Positions 19,903 to 28,702 are shown, numbered from the stretch's first letter. The stretch is DNA of 64,000 nucleotides from Sutterella faecalis (GCF_006337085.1 NZ_CP040882.1:124001-188000); one strand, 5' to 3'. Notes: a model not told the origin generated them from the sequence alone. A program made the numbers and translations.

Positions 19903-20310
19903 ATGAGCTTTGATTCCGACCATTACACCGGCTGCGCACACGGCATGCACGACGACCACTTCATGGATTTCGGCGGGAGCTCCGCTTTCGGGAGCCCCGG
20001 CGACGTTGCTTTTGATCACCCGGGTTCGCCCGACGATTTCCATGGTTCGCACTTCGTTTTTGAAGATCCCTCGGGATCGCTCCATGCCGAGGAACGGGGC
20101 TTCTCGTCGGCCTTCAACGCGAATGAAGGAGCATCGAGGCATTTCGGCGAGGACGACTTCCGGATTCTCTCCCGTACGGGTGCAGGCGACGAGGCTTTGC
20201 ATATGGGGCGGGATTCGGTCTTCTGGGCAGCCGGAGAGGATGTCCGCGGAGCGCTTTCGGGCTGGATGGATGCGCTCTGGAGCTGGGTGGAGAAGTCGGC
20301 GAGGCGCTGA
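19903..20310 (+). CDS. Small acidic His/Asp/Gly-rich protein, unknown
   Basis: A 135-residue protein that I do not recognise. The N-terminal third is rich in Asp, His, Gly and Ser (e.g. CAHGMHDDHFMDFGGSS), a composition seen in metal-binding or disordered proteins. The C-terminal part contains Trp-rich amphipathic helices (FWAAGEDVRGAL, WMDALWSWVEKSARR). The ATG at 19903 follows CAGGAGG with good spacing; a longer frame from 19822 has no ribosome site. It is divergent from the DmpA-type peptidase. Confidence 0.65.
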   Translation: MSFDSDHYTGCAHGMHDDHFMDFGGSSAFGSPGDVAFDHPGSPDDFHGSHFVFEDPSGSLHAEERGFSSAFNANEGASRHFGEDDFRILSRTGAGDEALHMGRDSVFWAAGEDVRGALSGWMDALWSWVEKSARR

Positions 20311-20395
20311 CGTGTGAGAGGCGGGTAGGAGTATCTATGAACCGGCTGACGGTTCCGGTCTTGGATTGAAAGTTTTTTGCGCTGAGTCAGTGCGA

Positions 20396-20431
20396 AAAAA
20401 ATCCCTGCCGTACGAAGGAGTACGACAGGGA
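20396..20431 (-). terminator. Terminator of the 46-residue membrane protein gene
   Basis: On the minus strand CCCTGTCGTAC pairs with GTACGGCAGGG (one G-U wobble) over a 6-nt loop and is followed by ATTTTTT. It starts 13 bp beyond the stop of the short gene at 20444-20584, which supports that gene being real. Confidence 0.85.
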
Positions 20432-20443
20432 GCTCCCCAAAAT

Positions 20444-20584
20444 CTAGTGTTTGTTGTTGAACATATAGATCACCGCCGCCGCAAGAAAAGTGGCATCAGG
20501 CTTGACATCGAAATGCCAGCTGCTCCACAATTCAAGAACGACGAGGAGGAAAACAGCAAAGCGTGAATAAGAGATAGGCTTCAC
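20444..20584 (-). CDS. 46-residue single-span membrane protein, unknown
   Basis: A short frame starts with GTG (20584) preceded by a near-ideal AAGGAG seven bases away and ends 13 bp before a strong terminator. The protein begins KPISYSRFAVFLLVVLELW and has one or two hydrophobic stretches (about 8-20 and 29-40), ending YMFNNKH. Annotation programs often miss it because of its size and GTG start. Upstream, its leader contains two long hairpins. I do not recognise a family. Confidence 0.7.
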   Translation of the reverse strand: MKPISYSRFAVFLLVVLELWSSWHFDVKPDATFLAAAVIYMFNNKH

Positions 20585-21006
20585 GATTTGGCTCCTTCGT
20601 ACGTGACGGCCCGGCGTATTGTGCAATTACGTTGGGCCGTTGTTTTTCTGCCCATCAGGACCGGAAGGTCGGAGCCTGATGGGGCCGGGTGCCTCCGGCA
20701 GAGCGACTACAGAGATTTCGGGTCAAATTTTGGGCTCCTGATTCTAAGGCTTTTTCCTCTTTTTGCGTATGGCGCTTTTCAAGTGATGCCGGCATGGAGA
20801 AGAATGCTTCCGACAGTCTTTTTCGACCTGACGGCCCGAAAGCGCAGAAAGAGCAGAGGCCCGGCAGGTACTCCCGTGAGAAGATGAGCCCCGGAAAGAA
20901 ACAGAAACGTCTGACAAAGACTGATAGCCACGCGGCCGAAGCCGCTTCACATTCCCGGCGCTAATATTGTGGCCGCATGTTTACCAACCTTTTCAAGGTG
21001 ATGCTT
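20585..21006. other. Structured intergenic region with two strong hairpins
   Basis: ACGGCCC (20606-20612) pairs with GGGCCGT (20634-20640) with an inner CGTA/TACG extension, followed on the plus strand by TGTTTTT; this resembles a terminator for the rightward gene ending at 20310. CCCATCAGG (20651-20659) pairs perfectly with CCTGATGGG (20675-20683). On the minus strand both lie in the 5' leader of the 46-residue membrane protein. From 20690 to 21000 nothing is recognisable. Confidence 0.55.
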
Positions 21007-21759
21007 ATGAGTCATGCTTTGCGCATTTATGCGGCCGGGAGTCTCTCCCGGGCGCTCCCGGCGGTGCTTACCCGCTATGAAGCGCTTTCCGGCATTTCTT
21101 CTGAGGTTGTCTACGGACCGGCAGGACTGCTTGCCTCCCGCATTCTGGAGGGAGATCGTCCCGATCTTTTCCTTTCTGCGGACATGCAGTCGCCCGAGCA
21201 TTTGAAGCGCGACGGCATCGGCCTCTCCGTTTCGCCCTGGGTCGGGAATGCGCTCATGCTGGTCTTCCCGAGGCGCGGGCCTGCGGCAAGGCGCGTTGAC
21301 GAACTGACGCGCGGGGAGTGCGAGGAATCGCCTCTCTGGCTCAGGCTTCTTCTAACTGCCGGACTTCGGATCGGCACGTCGACCCCGCATGCGGATCCGG
21401 GCGGGGACTATGCGCAAAAGCTTTTCGACCTCACGTCGCGCTGGGGGAAGCAGTTCCCGGCGATGCTTCGTGCAAAATCCCGCGCGCTTGTCGGCGGCGC
21501 GGTGCCGGGGAAGGGAGCTAAGACCGTTACGGTGAAGGAGGTTCTTCTTTCGCGCCAGGCCGACGTCTTCCTTTCCTATGCCTCCAATGCCGGGAACTAT
21601 CCGGCCGAGAGCTTCAGGACGCTGCAGATCCCGGCAGACGAAAACGTGGATGCACGATACGGGATGCTTCTCATGACATCGCGCGCGGCGCCCCTGAGCC
21701 GGTGGCTCAAATCTCAGGAAGCCCTCCGCCTCATGTCTGAGGCAGGGTTCCGCGCTTGA
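21007..21759 (+). CDS. ModA-like substrate-binding-fold protein without signal peptide
   Basis: A 250-residue protein with the type II periplasmic-binding fold of the ModA family. The N-terminal RIYAAGSLSRALPAVLTRYE, GPAGLLASRILEG and DLFLSADMQ follow ModA blocks that bind molybdate/tungstate oxygens. The ATG at 21007 has AAGGTG six bases upstream. No signal peptide or lipobox precedes the domain, so export is unexplained. Its 3' end overlaps by 29 bp the end of the convergent ABC ATPase gene. Position beside a FecBCD-type transporter suggests a joint role in oxyanion handling. Confidence 0.72.
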   Translation: MSHALRIYAAGSLSRALPAVLTRYEALSGISSEVVYGPAGLLASRILEGDRPDLFLSADMQSPEHLKRDGIGLSVSPWVGNALMLVFPRRGPAARRVDELTRGECEESPLWLRLLLTAGLRIGTSTPHADPGGDYAQKLFDLTSRWGKQFPAMLRAKSRALVGGAVPGKGAKTVTVKEVLLSRQADVFLSYASNAGNYPAESFRTLQIPADENVDARYGMLLMTSRAAPLSRWLKSQEALRLMSEAGFRA

Positions 21760-22504
21760 TTTCAAAGTCGGGAATGAGCCGTCTCGACGCTTTCCCGGCC
21801 ACCGCATCGATTCTCACGCCGTAGGCTTCAAAGAGGTTCTCCGGCGTGAGAATTTCGTCTGCGCTTCCGTAAAGGGACTGCTCCCCGGGGAGCATGAGGA
21901 GCGCGTCGTCGGCAACAAGCCCGGCGTGAAGCGGTTCGTGCGTCGTGAAGATGATGCCGGTGCCCCTGGCGGCCAGCGACTCCATGAGAGAGAGAACTGT
22001 TTCCTGGCGCTTCAGGTCAAGCGCTGCCGTGGGTTCGTCAAGGAGCAGAAGTTCGGCTCCGCCCGCGAGCGCCCGGGCGATGACGACAAGCTGCTGCTGG
22101 CCGCCCGAAAGCCGCCGGAAGTCTCTCTCGGCGAGCTCCTCAAGTCCGAGGCGGTGAAGCGCCTTCATGGCCGCGGCTTCATCCTCGGGTTTGGGGAGTT
22201 CGAAGGTACCGATCTCCCGGGCGCGTCCCATGAGAACGATGTCGAGAACCGAGTAGGCGAGCGTGGTGGAAAACTGCTGCGGAACAAAGCCGATGCGGGC
22301 ATATCGGCAGATGTCCCCTGAAAGCGGATGAAGAATGCCGGCGATCGTGTCGAGGAGCGTCGTTTTGCCGCGGCCGTTGCTCCCGAGAATGGCGAGAATT
22401 TTCCCCGGAGAGACTTCGAGCGAGATCGGAGCCGAGAGCGCCTCGCCGCGCCCGAATGCAAGATTGCGGAGCGTGAGGAGCGGCCGGGCTGCAGGTTTTG
22501 TCAT
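21731..22504 (-). CDS. ABC transporter ATP-binding protein (FecE/BtuD type)
   Basis: A 257-residue ATPase. Walker A GSNGRGKTT, Q-loop near GFVPQQFST, signature LSGGQQQLVVIARAL, Walker B LLLLDEPTAALD and the switch His in FTTHEP are intact. It energises the adjacent FecCD-type permease. It is the last gene of a three-gene leftward operon (binding protein, permease, ATPase). Its start is 31 bp after the permease stop. Confidence 0.92.
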   Translation of the reverse strand: MTKPAARPLLTLRNLAFGRGEALSAPISLEVSPGKILAILGSNGRGKTTLLDTIAGILHPLSGDICRYARIGFVPQQFSTTLAYSVLDIVLMGRAREIGTFELPKPEDEAAAMKALHRLGLEELAERDFRRLSGGQQQLVVIARALAGGAELLLLDEPTAALDLKRQETVLSLMESLAARGTGIIFTTHEPLHAGLVADDALLMLPGEQSLYGSADEILTPENLFEAYGVRIDAVAGKASRRLIPDFEIKRGTLPQT

Positions 22505-22535
22505 CTTGGGTCTCGGAGAAAAAACGGGCGAATCT

Positions 22536-23558
22536 TTAGAGAAGCCTGCGGCTTCTCAGGAGGAGTACGGCAAAGACCGGCGCGCCGATGAGCGCCGTCA
22601 GAATGCCGAGCGGAATTTCCGCGCTCGTCATCGTTCGCGCGGCGTCGTCCACGAGCACCATGAAGCCGGCGCCCAGCCAGAAGGAGGCGGGCATCAGATG
22701 CCGGTGATCGGCGCCCGCGATCATGCGGGCGAGATGCGGGACGACAAGCCCGACCCAGCCGATGCTGCCGCTCACCGATACCTGTGCGGCGGTGATGGCG
22801 GCGGCAAGAAACAGCACGCCGCGGCGCAGCCACCCCACCTGAATCCCGAGCGAAGCCGCATCGCGGTCGTCAAGCGACAGAAGATTGATGCGCCAGCGAA
22901 GCCTGATGAGAACGAGGGCGGCGGCGAGAATGAGTCCGGATGCCGTGAGGGTTTTGGGCCAGCTTGCAGTGGCGAAGCTCCCCATGAGCCAGAAGACGAT
23001 GGAGGGAAGCGTCTCCTCGCTGTCGGCGGAATACTGAACGAGCGAGACGAGTGCGGAAAAGACGCCCGCCACGATGATGCCGGCAAGGACGATGATCAGC
23101 CGGTCGTCGCGCCCGGAAAGGGAGGCCGCAAGCGTGACGAGTCCGAGCGCCAGAATGCCGAAGCCGAAGGCGGCGGTCATCATGACGAGGATGGAGGCGC
23201 CCATGAGGAGGCTCAGCGCACCGCCAAAAGCGGCGCCCGCCGTGACGCCGATGATGTGCGGGTCAACGAGCGGGTTTCTGAAAACGCCCTGGAGCGATGC
23301 GCCCGCAAGCGCGAGACCCCCGCCCGCGAAGAAGGCGAGGAGAACGCGCGGCAGCCTCACTTCCCAGAGGATCCGGGACTGGGCGCTCTCTGAAGTCCCC
23401 GGCGCCTCTCCAAAACAGCCGGAGAGCGCGCCGAGCGCGGCATCGAGAATCTCTCCGGGCGAGATGGCAAAGCGCCCGACGCCCAGAGAGAGGACGGCGA
23501 CGGCAATGGCTCCCGCCGCGAGGAGCGCCACCCGGAGCGGCTTAGTGCTTCTCGTCAT
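22536..23558 (-). CDS. FecCD-family ABC transporter permease
   Basis: A 340-residue permease with about ten membrane segments. Family blocks RLPRVLLAFFAGGGLALAGASLQG, NPLVDPHIIGVTAGAAFG and GSIGWVGLVVPHLARMIAGADHR (coupling helix) are clear. The start overlaps the binding-protein gene by 17 bp. Family members carry Fe-siderophores, haem, cobalamin, or in MolBC molybdate. Confidence 0.92.
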   Translation of the reverse strand: MTRSTKPLRVALLAAGAIAVAVLSLGVGRFAISPGEILDAALGALSGCFGEAPGTSESAQSRILWEVRLPRVLLAFFAGGGLALAGASLQGVFRNPLVDPHIIGVTAGAAFGGALSLLMGASILVMMTAAFGFGILALGLVTLAASLSGRDDRLIIVLAGIIVAGVFSALVSLVQYSADSEETLPSIVFWLMGSFATASWPKTLTASGLILAAALVLIRLRWRINLLSLDDRDAASLGIQVGWLRRGVLFLAAAITAAQVSVSGSIGWVGLVVPHLARMIAGADHRHLMPASFWLGAGFMVLVDDAARTMTSAEIPLGILTALIGAPVFAVLLLRSRRLL

Positions 23559-24606
23559 CAGCCGTCCAGCGGACGCGGTAGAAGCGCTGGTAGTAGTCGT
23601 CGGCTGCCTTCGTCATGTCGATGTCGGCGAATTTTTCCGGATAGAGCTTCTTCGCCATCCAGAGTTCGCCGATCGCCATGGCTTCGGGCATCGGATACCC
23701 CCAGGCCTTGGCGTATTCAGGCATCAGGTAGACCTTCTTCTCCTTCACGGCTTTGATGCCGGCCCAGGCCGGATCGGAGAGGATCTCCTTTACAACCTTC
23801 GGATAGCGGTCCTGAACGAAGATGACGGCCGGATCCCAGCCGATCACCTCTTCGATCGAGACCTGCTTGTAGCCTTTGATGGTCTTCGCGGCGACATTGA
23901 AGGCGCCGGCGTGCTCCATCATGAGGCCCGTGTACTTGCCCGAACCGTAGGTCGTGAGGTTGGGGTTCGCCATGTAGGCGCGAACGCGCTCGTTCTCGGG
24001 GAGCTTGCCGATGCGCGAGTCGACGAGACGGCGCTTCTCAAAGGTGTAGCGAATGAGCTCCTCGCCTTCCTTCCTGCGGTCGACCACGTCCGCAATGAGG
24101 CGGATGCCGTCTTCGAGACCGAGCGTATAGGCGCTCTCCTCATCCTTCATGGTCGGGTTGAGCTGCGCCTTCTGGTCCTTTGCATCGCGGCGCAGCGACA
24201 CCGCGACCGTCGGAAGTCCCGCGCGTTCGAGGGACTCGATCATGTCCTTCGGCGCATAGTTTGCGATGAAGACCACGTCGGGCTTGAGCGCCGTAACGGC
24301 CTCGATGTTGACGGAGGTGAGGTCCCCCGGCATCGGCATTGTCTCAAGCTTCTTGTCGAAGCGGACGAACTGGGGCCCCAGGTTCTTCTTCCAGGAGGAG
24401 AGAACGCCCACGACCTTCTCGGAGGCATCCATCTGGACAAGGAGATTCAAAGTCTGGTGCTGGAGCACCACGACGCGGTTGACATGATCAGGAATTGTGA
24501 CCGAACGGCCGATTTGATCTGTCACGACGCGATCGGCAAAGGCAGGAAAAGCAAGAGCAAACGCGAGGGCCGCAGCGGCGCCCCGGAGGAAAAGACGTTT
24601 CTGCAT
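23542..24606 (-). CDS. ABC transporter periplasmic binding protein (class III, FepB/BtuF/MolA type)
   Basis: A 354-residue protein with a Sec signal peptide (KRLFLRGAAAALAFALAFPAFA, cleavage near residue 24) and a class III two-lobe fold: VTDQIGRSVTIPDHVNRVVVL, LKPDVVFIANY and WDPAVIFVQDRYP. No lipobox is seen. The ATG at 24606 opens the signal peptide. The ligand is not given by the sequence; molybdate/tungstate is suggested by the adjacent ModA-like gene and by precedent of the Haemophilus MolABC system, but siderophore or haem is possible. Confidence 0.88.
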   Translation of the reverse strand: MQKRLFLRGAAAALAFALAFPAFADRVVTDQIGRSVTIPDHVNRVVVLQHQTLNLLVQMDASEKVVGVLSSWKKNLGPQFVRFDKKLETMPMPGDLTSVNIEAVTALKPDVVFIANYAPKDMIESLERAGLPTVAVSLRRDAKDQKAQLNPTMKDEESAYTLGLEDGIRLIADVVDRRKEGEELIRYTFEKRRLVDSRIGKLPENERVRAYMANPNLTTYGSGKYTGLMMEHAGAFNVAAKTIKGYKQVSIEEVIGWDPAVIFVQDRYPKVVKEILSDPAWAGIKAVKEKKVYLMPEYAKAWGYPMPEAMAIGELWMAKKLYPEKFADIDMTKAADDYYQRFYRVRWTADDEKH

Positions 24607-24638
24607 AAGGAGTACTTCCAGGCTTCTCAAAAAGACGA

Positions 24639-24686
24639 AAGCGTTATCCGCTATTCCAAATTGGGATAGCGCGAAGGATAATGCTT
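24639..24686. promoter_or_regulatory. Extended inverted repeat upstream of the FecBCD-type operon
   Basis: AAGC-G-TTATCC-GCTATTCC (24639-24657) is mirrored by GGGATAGC...GGATAA-T-GCTT (24663-24686). It lies 33-80 bp before the binding-protein start, in promoter position. GTTAT/ATAAC and GCTAT/ATAGC elements are reminiscent of ModE-type operators, but that match is loose. Confidence 0.5.
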
Positions 24687-24764
24687 CCTTCCATTTTTGG
24701 GAAGGCGCTCTGACTTCGCAGAAGTCCGGACGAGAACGTCCTTGATGCCGATCAGAATTAAAGG

Positions 24765-24794
24765 AAAGGGACGCGGAATAGTCCGCGTCCCTTT
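24765..24794 (-). terminator. Hairpin terminator after the flavoprotein gene
   Basis: AAAGGGACGCGGA pairs perfectly with TCCGCGTCCCTTT over a 4-nt loop, 38 bp beyond the flavoprotein stop on the minus strand. The following CCTTTAATTC is only moderately T-rich. Confidence 0.65.
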
Positions 24795-24831
24795 CTCAAG
24801 GACTATCAAAAAGAAGCCAAGAAGCCGGGTT

Positions 24832-26367
24832 TTAGATCCAGGCTGTGGACTTCGCGGCTTCCATGCCGGCCTCGCGGCCGTTGACGAGGCAGTCCATCAC
24901 GGCGCATGCGCCGATGCGCACGGCGCCGTGGATGCCGCCCACGAATTCGCCGGCGGCGAAGAGCCCCGGAATGGGTTCATCCGTCATCACGTCGAGCACG
25001 GACGTATTGACGGCGGTGGCGACGCCGCCCATGCAATGATGGACCTTCGGGCTCATGCGGGAGACGTAGTAGGGGCCGGAGCCAATGGGCTTCGCGGCCT
25101 TGTCGAAGCGCCGGCCGAATTTAGGATCCGACTTCTTCGCGAGATTGTCGTTGTATTCGGCAATCGCGGCGCGAAGCTTCGCGGGATCCATCCGGTAGGC
25201 TTTGGCGAGCGCATCGGCGTCGGCAAACTTCTCAACCGTGCCGGCAGCGAGCATCTTCGCGAAAAGGCCCGGACGGAGCGTTTCGAGGTGCTTCACGCCG
25301 TCGTCGTCCGAGAAGGCAAGCGCCTCTCCGCCCTTATTGATGACGGTGAGAATGGCGTCGGTGCAGAGCTTTCTGTCGCCGAATTCATTTACGAAGCGCG
25401 AGGACGAGAGAGTCGAGAGCCAGAAGCCGAAGAGGGAGCCCGAGATCGAGGCAAAGTGGGTGGCAATGCCCATGCCTTGTTCAAGGGGGGAGCAGGACGG
25501 CAGACACTGAATCCAGTCGGCCTGAATGATGCGCGCGCCGATGCGGCTCGCTTCGCGCCAGGCATCCGCGGTGGCGCCGGGCTGGTTGGTGGTGAGGAAG
25601 GCTTCGCCCAATTTCGGGTCAAGGGCTTTGCGGTAGCGCACGTCGGCGCCGAAACCGCCGCAGGCGAGAATCACGGCGCGGCGGGCGCAGACGGTCTTCG
25701 CCTTCCCGGAACCGGGCTTCCCAAAGACGTAGCCTTCGCGGATGCGAACGCCCTTGACGCGGCCGTCGGCGTCGCGAAGGACCGCTTCCATGAAGCATCC
25801 CGTGCGGATGGGAACGCCTGCGGCCTTAAGCTTCGCTACTGCCGGGACGATGATCCCTTGGCCGGTTCCCTGTTTCGTGATCATGCAGCGCGAGGCGGAG
25901 TGGCCGCCCTTGCCCGTGAGGTTCTCATTCCATTCAACGCCGATCGCCTTCTTGGTCCATTCAAAGGTTTCCGAGGCCTTTTCGCAGACGAATCGGATGT
26001 GCGCCGGGTCGCCGAGTCCGAGACCGATGCGTTCCATGTCGGCTTCCAGGGCCTCGGGCGAATCCTTGATGCCCTGAGCCTTCTGAACGCTCGAACCCGG
26101 AACGGCGAGCATGCCGCCCGAGAGGGACGAATTGCCGCCGATGAAGGCCATTTTTTCAAAGACGGCGGTCTTCGCGCCCGCTTCGTGCGCGGCGAGTGCG
26201 GCCGTGAGCCCGGCAAAGCCCGAGCCGATCACGACGACGTCGTAGGTCTCGTCGAATTTGGCGGGAATGGGATTCACGCAGGCGGCCTGTGCGGCCGGAA
26301 CAAACGCGCCGGCGGCGGGGATGAGCGCAGCGCCCTGGAGCAGGCGGCGGCGTGCGATTTGAGTCAT
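24832..26367 (-). CDS. Tat-exported FAD-dependent reductase/dehydrogenase (fumarate-reductase-like flavoprotein)
   Basis: A 511-residue flavoprotein. The N-terminus has a twin-arginine signal (ARRRLLQGAALIPAAGAFVPAAQA). The FAD-binding Rossmann motif is VVVIGSGFAGLTAALAA, and GGNSSLSGGM, ILACGGFGAD and the C-terminal GLFAAGEFVGGIHGAVRIG match the FAD_binding_2 family (soluble fumarate reductase, urocanate reductase). There is no haem (CxxCH) domain and no FMN-attachment domain, so electrons must come from a separate partner, none of which is adjacent. It probably reduces an organic electron acceptor in the periplasm; which one cannot be read from sequence. Confidence 0.85.
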   Translation of the reverse strand: MTQIARRRLLQGAALIPAAGAFVPAAQAACVNPIPAKFDETYDVVVIGSGFAGLTAALAAHEAGAKTAVFEKMAFIGGNSSLSGGMLAVPGSSVQKAQGIKDSPEALEADMERIGLGLGDPAHIRFVCEKASETFEWTKKAIGVEWNENLTGKGGHSASRCMITKQGTGQGIIVPAVAKLKAAGVPIRTGCFMEAVLRDADGRVKGVRIREGYVFGKPGSGKAKTVCARRAVILACGGFGADVRYRKALDPKLGEAFLTTNQPGATADAWREASRIGARIIQADWIQCLPSCSPLEQGMGIATHFASISGSLFGFWLSTLSSSRFVNEFGDRKLCTDAILTVINKGGEALAFSDDDGVKHLETLRPGLFAKMLAAGTVEKFADADALAKAYRMDPAKLRAAIAEYNDNLAKKSDPKFGRRFDKAAKPIGSGPYYVSRMSPKVHHCMGGVATAVNTSVLDVMTDEPIPGLFAAGEFVGGIHGAVRIGACAVMDCLVNGREAGMEAAKSTAWI

Positions 26368-26685
26368 GTTTCTCTCCTTTGTTTGTTCTTCCGGTGCGCC
26401 CGGTGCTCCTCATGAAGGGATGGCGTCGGGCGCCTTTTAGTGCAGGAAAGTCTATTCCGGGTTTGCACCAATGCGAAGGAGAAATTTCGACTCTTTTCTA
26501 TCGACAGGGGAGGTTCAATCGGATATTTACATGGCGCCTTATACGGCGCTTGCCCGGGGACGAAAGGCGCATGGAGGAGAAGAGGTGGGTGAGGCGAAGT
26601 ACTTGAAGTGCGAAACTACGCCCGGCCGTAAGATGGAGCTCCAGCAAAAGGCACAAAGCATCAGGACTTCAGGGAGAGGTGAAGC
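26368..26685. other. Divergent intergenic region, no gene
   Basis: Lies between the starts of the flavoprotein (minus) and the AAA/PD-(D/E)XK gene (plus). It is moderately AT-rich in its left half. No RNA gene, strong hairpin or clear promoter was identified. Confidence 0.4.
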
Positions 26686-28320
26686 ATGTCGTCCGCGCTC
26701 GAAACAAGAAACCCGCTGCCGCTCGGGCAGTCCGACTTCCGGGCGCTGAGAGATGAGAAGTGCGTGTACGTCGACAAGACCGCACTCATGTTTGAGCTTT
26801 GCCGCGGCTGCCGCAAGGTATTCGTGTCCCGCCCGCGCCGTTTCGGGAAGTCGCTCCTCGTGTCGACGTTTGAGACGCTTTTCAAATACGGGCTCAGGGA
26901 CTTCCAGGGGCTTGCGATCGAAAAGCTCTGGACGGATAAAACGTATGCCGTCGTCCGGCTGGACTTTTCCATGGTCAGGGACTTTTCAGAGCCGAGGGAA
27001 TTTGAGTCGAACTTCAATGCGCTTCTTCTCAATAGTTTCTCGAGGATCGGTTTTCATTACGAAGCTCAGGAACACTTGGGATTCTTGATGGCGCAGCTCT
27101 CTACGTGGTTCGGGACGCTCCCTGAGAAGTCCCTTGTGCTTCTCATCGACGAATACGACGCGCCTCTGACGGCATCGCTTGGAAATAGGGCGCTCTTTGA
27201 CGCCGCCTGCTCGGTCATGCGCGCGTTCTTTCAGGCGCTGGAAGCCAATGGGCGGTGCCTCCGGTTCTGCTTCATGACGGGCATCACGCGCTTTCGGGAG
27301 TCGAGCTTTCGCTGCGAACTCAGGCAATTCGAAGATCTTTCGCTCGATCCCGCATTGAGCACGCTCCTCGGCTTTACTGCGGAAGAGGTTGAAACGTACT
27401 TCGGCCGCTATCTCAGGGAGGCGGCGGAAGTCAGGAATGTCGGCAAAGACGAATTGCTTGAAAAACTTCGGGAATATTACGAGGGCTACTCCTTTGACCT
27501 GTCGGCGGCGGAGTCGGATTCCAGTATGCGCAGAGGCGTCTTCTCGCCATGGCCGCTCCTCAATTTCTTCCTCTATCCTGAGCAGGGATTCGAGCACTAC
27601 TGGTGCGAAACGGGAGGGCAGCCGGCGGTACTGAAGCGCTTACTCGCGTATCATGGTTGCGGGAAGCCCGCTCAATTCGATGCGCCGCACGTGCTTTCGA
27701 TGGACCAGCTCGGAGAAGCCGGAATCTCCGGAGAACGCGAAGTCGAAGCGCTCCTCTTTCAGGCGGGCTATCTCACGATCCGGGAGATGAGGTCTAATGG
27801 CTTTGCAGTCCTCGGATACCCCAACCGTGAGGTTGCTGTGTCCATGGCTCAGCTTTATGCCGGAGAGCTTTTGAAGGGCAAGCCGATTGAGGGTGTCGGA
27901 GAGCCGCTCATTTCCGAAACAATGGCAGCCGGGACTCTCGATGATGTGGTTCGCCGCTTCAACCAGGCGGTGGGAGCAATCGACTATCTGCGCTATCCGA
28001 TTAAAGATGAAGCGGCCTGCCGCGCGTATCTGCAGGTGCTGTTGATCGGTGCTGCAATGCTGCCGAAAGTGGAAAATCATTCGGCGCTCGGCAGAAGCGA
28101 CCTGGAAGTGGATGTCGGAGCCCGCCGCTGGGTATTCGAAATCAAATTCGCCCGGAAGTCGTCCGACGCTCAAAAGTGTTTTGAAGAGGCGGCGAAGCAG
28201 ATTTCGGCCCGCCGTTATGGCATGACTTATTCCGGCAAAGAAATCCTTCGCGCCGCGCTCGTCTTCAGCGGTCAAGAGCGGCGATTCGCTGCCTGGAAGA
28301 GCGTCGTCGAAGAACCGTAA
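26686..28320 (+). CDS. AAA-ATPase-like / PD-(D/E)XK nuclease-like protein (paralogue 1)
   Basis: A 544-residue protein with an N-terminal AAA-ATPase-like domain (PF09820 type): VYVDKTALMFEL, a Walker A-like RPRRFGKSLL and Walker B VLLIDEYDAPL. It ends in a PDDEXK_9 (DUF1703 type) domain with LGRSDLEVDVGARRWVFEIKFA, i.e. the D...ExK nuclease signature. The ATG has a GGGAGAGG ribosome site. Such genes occur in many copies in gut bacteria and are of unknown role, sometimes suspected in genome defence or mobility. A paralogue lies at 51797-53383. Confidence 0.85.
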   Translation: MSSALETRNPLPLGQSDFRALRDEKCVYVDKTALMFELCRGCRKVFVSRPRRFGKSLLVSTFETLFKYGLRDFQGLAIEKLWTDKTYAVVRLDFSMVRDFSEPREFESNFNALLLNSFSRIGFHYEAQEHLGFLMAQLSTWFGTLPEKSLVLLIDEYDAPLTASLGNRALFDAACSVMRAFFQALEANGRCLRFCFMTGITRFRESSFRCELRQFEDLSLDPALSTLLGFTAEEVETYFGRYLREAAEVRNVGKDELLEKLREYYEGYSFDLSAAESDSSMRRGVFSPWPLLNFFLYPEQGFEHYWCETGGQPAVLKRLLAYHGCGKPAQFDAPHVLSMDQLGEAGISGEREVEALLFQAGYLTIREMRSNGFAVLGYPNREVAVSMAQLYAGELLKGKPIEGVGEPLISETMAAGTLDDVVRRFNQAVGAIDYLRYPIKDEAACRAYLQVLLIGAAMLPKVENHSALGRSDLEVDVGARRWVFEIKFARKSSDAQKCFEEAAKQISARRYGMTYSGKEILRAALVFSGQERRFAAWKSVVEEP

Positions 28321-28702
28321 TGCGATCCTGATGGTTTTCTCATCAACAGGAGTCCTCGATACCGCGATTTGACGGACCTCGAACGCCCGGATTTCCTGCC
28401 GCTGCAATGCTTTTATTCATGCAGGAGGGCTTGAGTTCGTTGAATGGTCTTGCGAGCATGTATTATTAAGCCGTGTTCGTCGGAGGTTTCTCAGGCCTCC
28501 GACGGTCTTAGACTGAAACACGGACGCCAGGAAGAATATCAGAAGCGCCAACGCCGAAAGAATTTTGCGCACGTTGATTTCAATGTAAATCATTGATTTT
28601 CATAGTGTTTTGTTTTTCTTTTGGTGCTGCTTGCTGCGGTACTTCGGTATGAAATTCTGGCATCAATAGGGGGCTGTTTCCTAGGCAGCTCCTAGCCTCC
28701 AG

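Noticed and set aside
28480..28603. Small hydrophobic peptide on the minus strand
   Set aside because: It has one good membrane-like helix but no ribosome site, an uncertain start and runs into a hairpin.
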